From contig NC_079241.1 in assembly GCF_028009165.1 (NCBI RefSeq), positions 6,200,001-6,264,000 on the forward strand: a DNA stretch of 64,000 bases. The letters run 5' to 3'. The stretch is from Akanthomyces muscarius (taxonomy: Eukaryota; Ascomycota; Sordariomycetes; Hypocreales; Cordycipitaceae). The position numbers were made by a program, and so were the translations under genes. Shown here piece after piece: positions 35,290 to 44,614 of the stretch; the stretch's first letter is position 1; each line of letters starts with the position of its first letter. The notes beneath the pieces are model-generated. The model worked only from the letters and a program-made list of their open reading frames with translations. It ran no database searches and was not told where the DNA came from.

Positions 35290-36918
35290 ATGCTGTCACG
35301 GCTTGTCCTGGCGCCCCGTGTGGGCATGGCCAGTCTGGCCCGACAGGCCGCCGCGCCCAGCCTGCGCACCCGCGCCGCCATGGCTGGGCCCCCGACGCTT
35401 CTGTCCAGACCTTACTCGCAGAAGAAGAACAAGGACGGCAAGGCTGCCTCACAGGCCAAGGATGCCGCTGCTCCTGGCGCAAAAAAGGGCTCGGCCGCAG
35501 GCGAGGAAGCGCACAAGTCGACTGAAGCTTCATCATCGCAGCAGCAGCCCCCCAGCGACGCTTCTGCTGAGGCTGCCGACTCCGCCAAGGAGTCTGGGCA
35601 AATACCCTTTCACAAGCTTCCCGACCTGACGCAGGGCATTCCCTCGACATTTGCGCAGGAAATGGCCGAAAAGGCAGGCCAGAAGCCCTCATCGTATCTG
35701 CAGACGATCGAACAAGAAGAGAACTCGGCCTCCCGCGAGAAGCGCGACCCCTACGACTCGTACGAGTCCACGCACCAGCTCAACCGCCGAAAATACACAA
35801 GATTCGCGCTGGCTCTGGCCGCCATCGGAGGCACCTCTACCTTGGTCTACATGGGCCGAAATTGGGAAGACTCGATCGACATCGACCGCCACCCCGATGC
35901 ACCCAACGGCTGGGGCGTCGGTCTGTGGTGGAACAGAGTCAAGGCCCGCACCACCGAGTCCGTCACATACTACCAGGAGCCCGCGTTCGACAAGCTGCTC
36001 CCCGACCCTCAGCCGTACTTTGCGCGCCCGTACACGCTGTGCCTGAGCCTGGACGAGCTCCTCGTCCACAGCGAATGGTCGCGCGAGTACGGCTGGCGCG
36101 TCGCCAAGCGCCCCGGCCTCGACTACTTCCTCCTCTACCTCTCCCAGTACTACGAGCTGGTCCTCTTCACCACCGCCTCAAGCGTCATGGCCGAGGGCGT
36201 GCTGCAGAAGCTGGACCCCCACCACATCGTCATGTGGCGCCTCTACCGCGAGGCCACCAAGTTTGAGGACGGCGAGATCGTCAAGGACCTCTCCTACCTG
36301 AACCGCGACCTGTCCAAGGTCATCATGATCGACACCGACGCCAAGCTCGTGCGCAAGCAGCCCGAAAACGCCATCGTCGTCCCCCCTTGGAAGGGCAACT
36401 CGGACGACCGCGGCCTCGTCAACCTGATTCCCTTCCTCGAGTACATCCACACCATGGAGTACGACGACGTCCGCCGCGTCATCAAATCCTTTGAGGGCAA
36501 GGACATCCCCAAGGAGTTTGCCCGCCGCGAGGCCCTCATGCGCCGTGAGTTCGAGAAGCGCCACAAGGCCGAGCGCAAGCCCAAGGTCTCCGCCATGGGC
36601 GGCCTCGGCAGCGTCCTCGGCCTCAAGTCGAGCAACATGAGCATGATGCAGGCCGAGGGCGAGCAGAGCGCCAGCGAGGCCTTCGCCCAGGGCAAGATGC
36701 TCCAGGACATTGCGCGCGAGCGCGGCCAGCGCAACTACGAGTTTATGGCGCAGAACATTCGCGAAAACGGCGAGAAGTGGCTCCAGGAGGAGAAGGAAAT
36801 GATGGAGAAGATGCAGCAGGAGGCCATGAGCAACATGATGGGCTCATTTGGCGGCATTTTTGGCGTTTCCAAGCCTGCTGAGGGCGCCGCTGCCGCTGGT
36901 CCTGATGCCAAGAAATAA
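35290..36918 (+). CDS. TIM50: Mitochondrial import inner membrane translocase subunit TIM50
   Basis: A single exon encodes 542 aa. An Arg/Ala-rich presequence (MLSRLVLAPRVGMASLARQA) is followed by a Lys/Ala/Gln-rich matrix segment, one transmembrane helix at about 171-188 (FALALAAIGGTSTLVYMG) and an intermembrane-space FCP1-like domain from about 240. In that domain the phosphatase DxD motif is degenerate (SLDELLVHSEW), as is usual for Tim50, while the later block DTDAKLVRKQPENAIVVPPW is kept. Tim50 is the presequence receptor of the TIM23 complex. A charged C-terminal tail (about 430-542) with Met/Gln-rich helices is typical of filamentous fungi. Codon use is strongly C-biased. Confidence 0.95.
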   Translation: MLSRLVLAPRVGMASLARQAAAPSLRTRAAMAGPPTLLSRPYSQKKNKDGKAASQAKDAAAPGAKKGSAAGEEAHKSTEASSSQQQPPSDASAEAADSAKESGQIPFHKLPDLTQGIPSTFAQEMAEKAGQKPSSYLQTIEQEENSASREKRDPYDSYESTHQLNRRKYTRFALALAAIGGTSTLVYMGRNWEDSIDIDRHPDAPNGWGVGLWWNRVKARTTESVTYYQEPAFDKLLPDPQPYFARPYTLCLSLDELLVHSEWSREYGWRVAKRPGLDYFLLYLSQYYELVLFTTASSVMAEGVLQKLDPHHIVMWRLYREATKFEDGEIVKDLSYLNRDLSKVIMIDTDAKLVRKQPENAIVVPPWKGNSDDRGLVNLIPFLEYIHTMEYDDVRRVIKSFEGKDIPKEFARREALMRREFEKRHKAERKPKVSAMGGLGSVLGLKSSNMSMMQAEGEQSASEAFAQGKMLQDIARERGQRNYEFMAQNIRENGEKWLQEEKEMMEKMQQEAMSNMMGSFGGIFGVSKPAEGAAAAGPDAKK

Positions 36919-37450
36919 GAAGACAAAAATGACCAAACAACTCTGCTTCATTTCTCTCCATCAGCGAGTGGTGGACGATACAAAAAGGGGGACTGGAGTG
37001 CATTGTGCGCTCGCATGAACCGAATAACTATCAACAACAAAATTCGCCATTTCCGCCAACATGGCTGCCATCGGCAAACGAAATCTACCACGCCGCTTTT
37101 TTTGTAATTTTATCAGTACCACAAACCATACAGCACACCAACCAGAAGAAAAAGGAGAAGCTGGCTGTGACGTGACAGCAGCAGTGTCTTAGTATCACCC
37201 GAGGTTGCATGGGCAGGGCAGGGTATGTCCCTTATATAGATTCAGCATTTTTTTGGTCTCTCCGGGCTGGGCACCTTCTGCCGGCAGATCAGCAGTCAGG
37301 TTGAACACGGGGTGAAAAGAAAAACATCAATGTACGAGGTGCAGATGTCATTGTATACTACAGGTGTATTAAGAAATGATTGTTCAAGACAGCTACATAG
37401 GTCATGCGTCCAAATCTGTGACATTAGCTATTGGGGGAACTCGCTGCCGT
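36919..37450. other. Convergent 3' intergenic region, 532 bp
   Basis: Between the TIM50 stop and the stop of the cysteine-rich secreted protein. No gene, RNA or repeat was recognised. Confidence 0.4.
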
Positions 37451-38687
37451 CTAATTGCGATACGATCGCCTGCCAGATCGTCTACCTCCAATGAGACAAC
37501 GCTCACAGTTGGGGTCCGTGACGCACTGGAAGTAACTGTATACTTAATTAGCGCGAATATCAAAGTACTGTCGAGATACGTACGCATTGCTGCTTTTGTC
37601 GGCGATCTTTGAACAGTCACACCAGGCAGCGCATGACGGGGTTGGCTGTGGCGCTGGCTTGGTGGTCGAATTCTGGCAGCTCGTTGCAGTAGGCTCCGGG
37701 ATCGGGTCGGGCAATGGCGGGAATGGGATCCCGCAACCAGCACACTCGGGCTGCTGAAGACAAGCCTCGTACCTACGTTGGAGAGGTAAGCAACAGTAGA
37801 TCGCATGTACAAATGGCATTCACTCACGCGTCAGTATCTCCGTACTTTGGCTCACAATCGCAGTAGGATGGGCACAATGGAGGAGCTGTTGAGGTAGGGG
37901 CTGTGCTTTCAGTCACATTTGCAGTCGTCTGTGTGGCAATACTCGAAGTTGTGGTCTTGTATGAAGGAGACTGTGTGAGAGTCGTTCTAGCTGTCGGGTC
38001 CTCCGTCGTCTGTGTGGCGAGAATAGAAGTTGTGGTCTTGTATGTAGGAGTCTGTATGAGAGTCGTTCTAGCAGTCGGGCTCTCCGCCACAGTCATTGTG
38101 TAGGCTGAAACCACCGTGACTGCAGTTAAATCCGTTACTGTGGCAGTAGGAGGAGGCACGACGGCAGTCTTGGTAGTCCCATCATATGTAAGCGTGTAGG
38201 TGCCTGGAGCTAGTGTCTCAAGTTCGTAAATTGAAGACGTTGAGGGTACAGGCGTGATGTCCGGTGAAGTGCACGCGGCGCAGTTGGAGTTTGAAATGCA
38301 CTGGAAATACCTGGACTTGCAGTCAGCAACATGACTTCTAATCCAAGTTCGCAGCAACAAGCCTACATACTCATCGCTATCTTTGTTTTTAAATCGAGAG
38401 CAATCACATTCGCCGTACGACACGCAGGCCACAGAGTCGTGACCGGTTCCGCTTGTCTGACCTGGTGGCTTGCAAACAACCTTACTGACGCACTGCGCAT
38501 ATCTAAAAGTTGAGAAGATAGTGTCAGGTTTGGCCATTCTTGGGCTGTTGTCGTGATGAACTTACCCGCCCTCTGCATCTGGGTGATCGAGACACCACTC
38601 GATGGCCAGTTGGGCAAATTCTGCAGCCACGACTCCATGAGAATATAGCAGCGCTGATGCCAGAAGAGTTAGAGAGTATTGATGCAT
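37451..38687 (-). CDS. Secreted modular cysteine-rich protein, function unknown
   Basis: Five exons, 38566-38687, 38371-38502, 37828-38310, 37584-37772 and 37451-37535, encode 336 aa. Introns are 63, 60, 55 and 48 nt, all phase 2, with donors GTAAGT, GTATGT, GTGAGT and GTACGT. Residues 1-21 form a signal peptide (MHQYSLTLLASALLYSHGVV). Each later exon begins with the same motif: YAQCVSKVVC, YFQCISNSNCAAC, YEACLQQPECAGC, YFQCVTDPNCERC. Exons 2, 3 and 4 end with a CDC block then an acidic/Asn stretch (CDCSRFKNKDSDE, CDCEPKYGDTDA, CDCSKIADKSSNA). Exon 3 also carries a Thr-rich linker with two 27-residue repeats. No known family was recognised; extracellular or wall location is inferred from the signal peptide and Thr-rich linker. 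Confidence 0.8.
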
Positions 38688-38802
38688 TTTAAAGGTAAAT
38701 AGGAAATCTGTAAATGAAATAGGATAAGCTGGGCCGTGTGTTGTCGCGAAAGCCAGATGCTGTGCTGTATGCTTCAGGACAAAAGCCTCGGGATGGTACT
38801 GG

Positions 38803-38810
38803 GTTTTATA
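38803..38810 (-). promoter_or_regulatory. TATA box of the cysteine-rich secreted protein gene
   Basis: TATAAAAC read leftward lies about 120 bp before the ATG at 38687, the usual fungal spacing. Confidence 0.5.
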
Positions 38811-39710
38811 TGTAAGATCAGGAAAAAATCTGGCATCGTTATTTACAAAGTCTCTTGTACTTCAGCAACACGTGGCTATGGCTTGCACCTGCAGTGTTCC
38901 TCGGCCGCCGCATGACGCCTTCCTCGCATTCGCTTGCGAGGGTAAGACAGAAGCCAGCAATGGTACATCGCTGCGAATCCGGCAATGATGACCCTATCGT
39001 CACAGTATCTGGCGCCACTCGCGAGAAAGCCCGCTGACTGCAAGCAGGAACAAACGTGCCTCACCAGAAACATGGCTACGCTACCGAGCATGTGGCACTT
39101 GACCGGGGAACAGTAGAAACAATCGTTCACGTTGCACTACTCTCAACTGAAGGAGTAACTTACCCAGCTCATTGAACATGTACTTTGACGTCTAGCTGAG
39201 AACAATTAGGCCTGGGATTTGTATCACTTTTCTGCGCCGGCTTTCAAGGTGCATTGCCAGGAAAGTTTCCCGAGACTTATTCAGACTGCTTCTGCGATGA
39301 TTCGGCAGAAAGAACTCTTCGGTACTAGGGCAATGATATGTTGTTGATGCTGAATACCCGAAGGCGTTGCTTTCTGTGTGCAAGCTTACACTAAATGATC
39401 ACATAACACAGCAATGCAATCTTGATTTATAGCAACAGTTGGATGTTTGGCAACAGAGTGAGCTGCCTACGGCACACCATACAGCTGAATGGAGTTTGCC
39501 AAGGATACCATTATGACGCATATGTTTGCCTTCGGGGCTTCGATTGCAGCTTCCTTGGTCAATATTCGCATACATATGCATATTCTGGATGGTCGGTCAA
39601 GGGCAGGTCGTCGCCTGTGAGTAATTCGCCGAATGCTCGCCAGGGGATCAATTAATGGTTTTTTCCAATTATTCTATATGATCAGGTATGTGTAACTTTT
39701 TTAATCCACT
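38811..39710. other. Intergenic, 0.9 kb
   Basis: This separates the TED1-like stop from the upstream side of the cysteine-rich gene. No coding or RNA feature was recognised. Confidence 0.4.
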
Positions 39711-41474
39711 TCATTGGCCCGATTTGGGCATGCTCTTCTCTCGTGTCTTGTCATCGTTTGTCGGTTTGCGCTGCATTTTGGCCTTCGCCTCCAGCCACAA
39801 AGCGATAAGCTGTTTCCGCGCCCAATTCTCGGCAATTGCGTAGTAGCCATCAACATCTACACCAGCTGCGCCCAAAGTTGTGGCCGCGAAGTAGGAAATA
39901 GTGCATGCAACAGTTCCAATGATTAGGAAGTGAGTGAGCCACCAAAAGTGTTGCGAACCAAGCGGGCAATCAAGATATTCATGCTCCCACTCCCAGGTGT
40001 CAAAGTTAAACCACATGCTCAAGAGACCGGCATTGCCGCCAAAGTCGCCCATCATGCTACGCACAGTGATTTCTCGGCGTCCTGGCAGGCCGGGACGAGA
40101 AGGGTAGTTCATCATTTCGGCATCCTTCCACAAAACTGTTTCCCAAGATCTTTCAAAAGAGTTTGTCCCGTTTGTCTGGTTCATAAAATGATACGTGTCA
40201 CAGCCTTCGTGGTCATGCCCGTTCATGACCATACCTTTGCGTCCCAGACCGTTGGCAGCCGCATTCGTGTCTCCGCTAACGCCGAATATGCCTTCTAGCA
40301 AGCCCTTACTGGCATCAGCGCTCAGTAAGTATTGCTCTTTCAGACCGCCGCCATCAGCTTGGCTGTGGAAGTCAAAGAATGGAGCATCAACACAGATGCC
40401 AGCAGGCTTGTACATGGGAATGTGTGTGAGAATGAGGGTAAAATGTCCTTCGAACTCTACAGCAGATGACGTTCCAATGACGTTATTGATAAACTTGTAG
40501 GTCTCGTCCTGCAGCGGGACAGATTTCGCGGGCGTGTCCAGGTTCATATCGTTTAGGACGACAATACGGAGTTCGGGTGCTAATCGCTTCGAGTCTGGGT
40601 TCGTTTGTTCGTTGATGATGGTCGCATTATACTCGGGATTGGTAACGGGAAGCTCGAATCGCAGTTCGTAATTAGCTTTTCCAAAGATGCGCTCGAATCT
40701 TTCGAGGCGCTCCTCGGTCAAGTCTCCAGCATAACCAATGTCGTGATTGCCAGCGACGTTGATGATGCGCTTCTTCCAAATGTCTTCCTCTGGCGATCCA
40801 TTGAGGAACCCGGTGAGGTTATATTCTTGGGCCGGGAACACGGCCACATCGTCCGGAACGCGCTCTCCGCCCTTGAATGTCCTGTTCCAGAAACGGTTGC
40901 CTCGTCTTTCGAACTCGTCATCCTCAATCCATTGACTGCCAAGCAGGTCACCGAGAACGCTGACATGTGTTGGCTGCGTCCACCAATGCAAAGTCCTGTA
41001 AATGTGGGCGAGGTAAAAGTCGTTGCCGAAAAGGTCGAAAAGCTTGCGCGCGGATTCGAAAATGTTGGGAATGTCGTCGAAGAAAACGTCGACGAGATCG
41101 TGCATGGACCATCGAATGCGCTCTTTGAGAGACTGGTGCCACGTTTGAAAGGTCAGCTGCTTGAAGAGCAGAGGAACATGAGGCATGAATCCCGCGTATG
41201 CGAGGGGAATCGAGGTGTCGCCTTCGAGCTGCGGGTCGCCGAGGGCTAGTAACCGAAAGGGAGCCTGCTTCGTGGGGATGTTGGCCAATGAATGCTCGTC
41301 AGCAAAGGGCCAATGGAGCTTCTTTGTGTCCTCAAACGCTTCGGTGGCATTTCGCGACGGCAGCGGGAACGCGCATTGTCCGAAGAAGGGGTAAAGGTAT
41401 AGGTAAATCGAACAAGCCAGCGTCAAGGGCACCAGGAGACCCAGGCCATTACGCAACCTCGACGCGACTAACAT
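39711..41474 (-). CDS. TED1/CDC1-like calcineurin-type metallophosphoesterase
   Basis: A single exon encodes 587 aa from the ATG at 41474 (the frame extends upstream only to a TTG). An N-terminal membrane segment lies at about 11-30 (LGLLVPLTLACSIYLYLYPF). The metal-binding blocks of the calcineurin phosphoesterase fold follow: LALGDPQLEGD near 79, LGDLLGS, NVAGNHDIGY, LTHIPMYK and MNGHDHEGCD. A second membrane helix is near the C-terminus (THFLIIGTVACTISYF). This topology is that of Ted1/Cdc1/PGAP5, ER or Golgi Mn-dependent enzymes that remove ethanolamine phosphate from GPI anchors. TED1 is the closer guess because of length and the late helix, but CDC1 is not excluded. All metal ligands seem intact. 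Confidence 0.88.
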   Translation of the reverse strand: MLVASRLRNGLGLLVPLTLACSIYLYLYPFFGQCAFPLPSRNATEAFEDTKKLHWPFADEHSLANIPTKQAPFRLLALGDPQLEGDTSIPLAYAGFMPHVPLLFKQLTFQTWHQSLKERIRWSMHDLVDVFFDDIPNIFESARKLFDLFGNDFYLAHIYRTLHWWTQPTHVSVLGDLLGSQWIEDDEFERRGNRFWNRTFKGGERVPDDVAVFPAQEYNLTGFLNGSPEEDIWKKRIINVAGNHDIGYAGDLTEERLERFERIFGKANYELRFELPVTNPEYNATIINEQTNPDSKRLAPELRIVVLNDMNLDTPAKSVPLQDETYKFINNVIGTSSAVEFEGHFTLILTHIPMYKPAGICVDAPFFDFHSQADGGGLKEQYLLSADASKGLLEGIFGVSGDTNAAANGLGRKGMVMNGHDHEGCDTYHFMNQTNGTNSFERSWETVLWKDAEMMNYPSRPGLPGRREITVRSMMGDFGGNAGLLSMWFNFDTWEWEHEYLDCPLGSQHFWWLTHFLIIGTVACTISYFAATTLGAAGVDVDGYYAIAENWARKQLIALWLEAKAKMQRKPTNDDKTREKSMPKSGQ

Positions 41475-42563
41475 GTAGCCGGCTGCATGTATGAGTGAGC
41501 GCAAATATGGTCAGCACAGCTGCCCTGGTTGAAGAAGCAAAATTGCTGTTTGCAAAGGAAAGTATAAAGTTGGTTGTGGAATAGCTGTAGGAAGGGAAAG
41601 GGGGTTTGCATGTGAGGGCATCGCCGCTATCGATTGCCAAACTCCGGCTTAGTCATGACACGCGACCTCGGTTCTTCACAAACTGTCCGCAGTGCGTGTT
41701 GTATTGCATGCCATTTTTCCCATCCCTCTCGAAACTACGTCGGCTATTATTCTCAAGCCTTCTTTCCTAAATTTGGTGTCAAGATCGCGTGTCTGTATAG
41801 TCGTAGAAAGACTGGGGTCTCCTGGTCGCGTCACGCGCCAATCGGATGTGCCACGTTCCAAATCGGGGACCCTTGAGCTTACCCTGTACTGGAATCTGTA
41901 CATGTTCGGTAGCTTTTTTAGACGGAGACGGTGGATTCATAGATTATGGCCATGTGCTATGAAACTGAACAGTTCATCGGATGGGATTTGGTGACTGGAA
42001 GGCAGTTGCTAAATCATTTTGCGGTCAATACTGCCACAGTGCAAGTTGGTACACAGGGAGCAGGAGTATGGTGCTGAAGGTTCCAGACGCATCCTCCACT
42101 CTACCACGGAGGCCAACGGCGCGTAATTTTACGCCAATTACTACAAATCAGCCATAATATAAACTCGCTACACATATCTCAACACACGGCGGCCCCTCGA
42201 TGCACTCACGATACAGAGTGGGCGGTTGTTGTGATGTAGAAGCTCGCATTATCCGCAGACAGGGCTAGAACTGCAAAAGGCATCGCATTGAAAACTTTCC
42301 AGAAGATACGATCGGAGAGGCATCCGCCATGACAGGGTTTTGGACAGTACGATGCCTGTTGTGGCGAGTTGACCAGTGTGTGGGTGACGGATGGCTGTGC
42401 TGGCAGCTGACCAACTGACCAACTGACCAGACTCGGGCAACGTCAGACACGCCACCCTTGAGCCGTCATCGGAGGCTGCTCCGCGGCACGGGAAATTACC
42501 ACCAGAAAATTCGTAAATTCGTAGCTAGTTTGTCTATTTCTACCACATTGTTTCCGAGTGAGA
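41475..42563. other. Intergenic, 1.1 kb
   Basis: Contains the TED1-like promoter and a short tandem repeat (CTGACCAA, three copies at 42407-42429). A tRNA-like A-box on the minus strand near 42095-42115 has no matching T-arm and was not accepted. Confidence 0.4.
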
Positions 42564-43057
42564 CTATATTAGCTCCTGCTCGTACACTCCCTCGTCTTCC
42601 TCAGGCCATTCCACCTGAAAGACGACGTCATCCGGGTCGTCGCTTTCGTCTATCAGCATGAAAGCAATGACACTGTTGTGCTTCAGACCGCATTTTGTCG
42701 GCGTGAAAGCCTCATCTGATCCAACATTCAAGCGTTTCCAGCCTTGGGAGGGATCGTCGTGCTTGTTCAAAAGGCCATAGACAAACCTGGGCTGTGAGGG
42801 GATGTCCGTAGTCGTGGGTGGCTCGATACTGGTAGTCAGCCCGCCCGGATAGCGATCGCGTAGAAGATCCGCGAGTTCAGTACTAATGTCTGAAAAGGGA
42901 GCCTGCGATTCGACAAAGAGGTAGATTGTATGCACCCCATGTCTGAAGCGCACAGAGAGGTGCGAGTCGTCTATCTCAGTCTTTTCATGCCTGCCGTATT
43001 AGCGGGAACTAGTGGAGGGGTGTGCGCATTGCCAAAGGCTGGGGGCCTACGTACCAT
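42564..43057 (-). CDS. Small acidic protein, possibly ubiquitin-fold, with start codon on its own exon
   Basis: The proposed model has an ATG at 43055-43057 directly followed by a GTACGT donor, a 74-nt intron ending in AAAAG, and a main exon 42564-42980, giving 139 aa. The product begins MTEIDDSHLSVRFRHGVHTI, continues with FVESQAPFSDISTELADLLR and LNKHDDPSQGWKRLNV, and ends in an acidic tail (EWPEEDEGVYEQE). Alternating strands with a flexible acidic tail suggest a small ubiquitin-like fold, which is only an impression. The main exon has good coding character; the first exon is uncertain because the frame contains no other usable ATG. It is divergent from the TIM17-family gene at 43649. Confidence 0.6.
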
Positions 43058-43648
43058 GCTGTGCCAAATGAACGGGAGAGTGATTAGAAAATTGGCTGCT
43101 GGGCTCGGGAGAGACAAATGGCAACTTTTTAATGCTGATATCGTCGGTTCACGCCACGCAGATGCATCTGTGCTGTGAGGAGCCTTTGGCCCGCGTTAAT
43201 TGGTGACACGAAATCACGTGCTCCCGCGCAGAACTCCATGCTGTGCAAAGCTCTGGCAGTCCAGACCATTTGCACAGGCACCGAGGACAACGAAATAAAG
43301 TAGCACAGCAATTGACTCTGACTACGGCAAGTTTTACGAGACAAGCTTAATCTTGTGCAGCGGCCGATCCCTGCTTCAATCAGGGGTGAGTCCTGTGATA
43401 CCCGGACTTCGCCTAGAGATAAGCTCGCTGACGTGTCCGACCCTGCCGTCGCAGGGTTTTTCAGCCAAGCAGCTTTCATCAAGGATTCTGAGTGAAGGAA
43501 GCGAGGGCGTTTGAGACACGGCTCCGGTACCGCTCTGCGGCAGCAGCTCGCGGGAGTGGAGGAAGCGAACAAGGCCGCTCACCGACCCGGAAAAGGGGAA
43601 ACCAGCAGATCAAAAAGCACATGGTCTGTGAGAAGCAGGAAAGAGAAC
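43058..43648. promoter_or_regulatory. Divergent promoter region, 591 bp
   Basis: Shared upstream DNA of the small acidic protein gene and the TIM17-family gene. No separate gene was recognised. Confidence 0.4.
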
Positions 43649-44614
43649 ATGGGAATAATGGCAGCCGATACATCGACTAGGAACGATGCATTTGCATCGC
43701 TGTCCCGAGATGGGCAGCCAGCGCAGAAGACGATGGCAACGCCAACACCGCCAGAGCTGCTGCCTGCGTCGTCGGACGCAATGCGCCTATCTATGCTCGC
43801 ACCAACACGACTGCTGCTCGGATCTCTAGCGTCGACCATGATTGGATTCATGCTGGGGGGATTTCAGGGAGGGCAGATGGCCCAACTACGATTCAGGGCG
43901 GAGCACGCGCACAAGATGCCAGACACGACGACAGGCTGGTACTTTTACCACAAGACGAAAAACTACCATGCGATGCAAGGCGGCATCCGCGAGGGATTTC
44001 GGATGGGCGCGAAGACGGGGTTCTGGAGCTTTGCGGCCCTCAGCCTGGAGACGACGGTTGACCGCATGCGCGGATGCAGCGACATGCTGTCGACGATAGT
44101 GGCGACGGTGTCAGTGGCCGGCATGTTCTCATTAACACGTAAGCGATTCTTTTCTTGGCGTGTGCTCGTCGTGAGTGGCAGCACGGGTTTCCCCTTCTTT
44201 CTGCACATCTCATTCCCTTTTCTGTCGTTACACTGCCCCTCTTTCCCCCGTTGCCACGAAAATCTCATTTCTTGTCATGTGTGGCCAATCTTACACGACG
44301 AAAAAAACCCAAGCGTCTGCCTTTCCGTGATGCGGGGGCTGCATCTTTGCTGGTACAAAGCAAAAAAAAAAAAAAACACCCCCGGTGATTTGCCGTGGAC
44401 GGGAGCAAGCGAGGACACATTGAAATGAACAGATTGGCTAACACTTGCTTGTTTGGCATTAGATCGATTCTCGCTGTCAGCAGCAGCGCGCACCGCACGT
44501 TACGGGCTGTTGTTTGGGATTATGTACGGGGGTGTGCAAGATGCGTCCGCGCTAGCTCGTGGGCGACCGGTTGGCTACGTCCAAGCCATCCGACGTCGAT
44601 TGACCCCTGGGTAG
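43649..44614 (+). CDS. TIM17/22-family membrane protein
   Basis: Two exons, 43649-44138 and 44463-44614, encode 213 aa (start at the ATG at 43649; a second ATG at 43658 is also usable). The intron is 324 nt, long for this window, with GTAAGC, a GGCTAACA branch and TTAG, and contains an A14 tract. After a Ser/Thr-rich N-terminus come hydrophobic segments with glycine spacing: LLLGSLASTMIGFMLGGFQG, then GGIREGFRMGAKTGFWSFAA, then DMLSTIVATVSVAGMFSL, and in exon 2 YGLLFGIMYGGVQDA. The repeated GxxxG helices and the Arg-rich ends fit the Tim17/Tim22/Tim23 superfamily, and RFRAEHAHKMP with YFYHKTKNYH is conserved in an uncharacterised fungal branch. A mitochondrial inner membrane location is inferred. 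Confidence 0.82.

Noticed and set aside
42060..42115. tRNA-like start GGCCTCCGTGGTAGAGTGG on the minus strand
   Set aside because: No T-arm with a GGTTC motif and no pairing acceptor end at the right distance.
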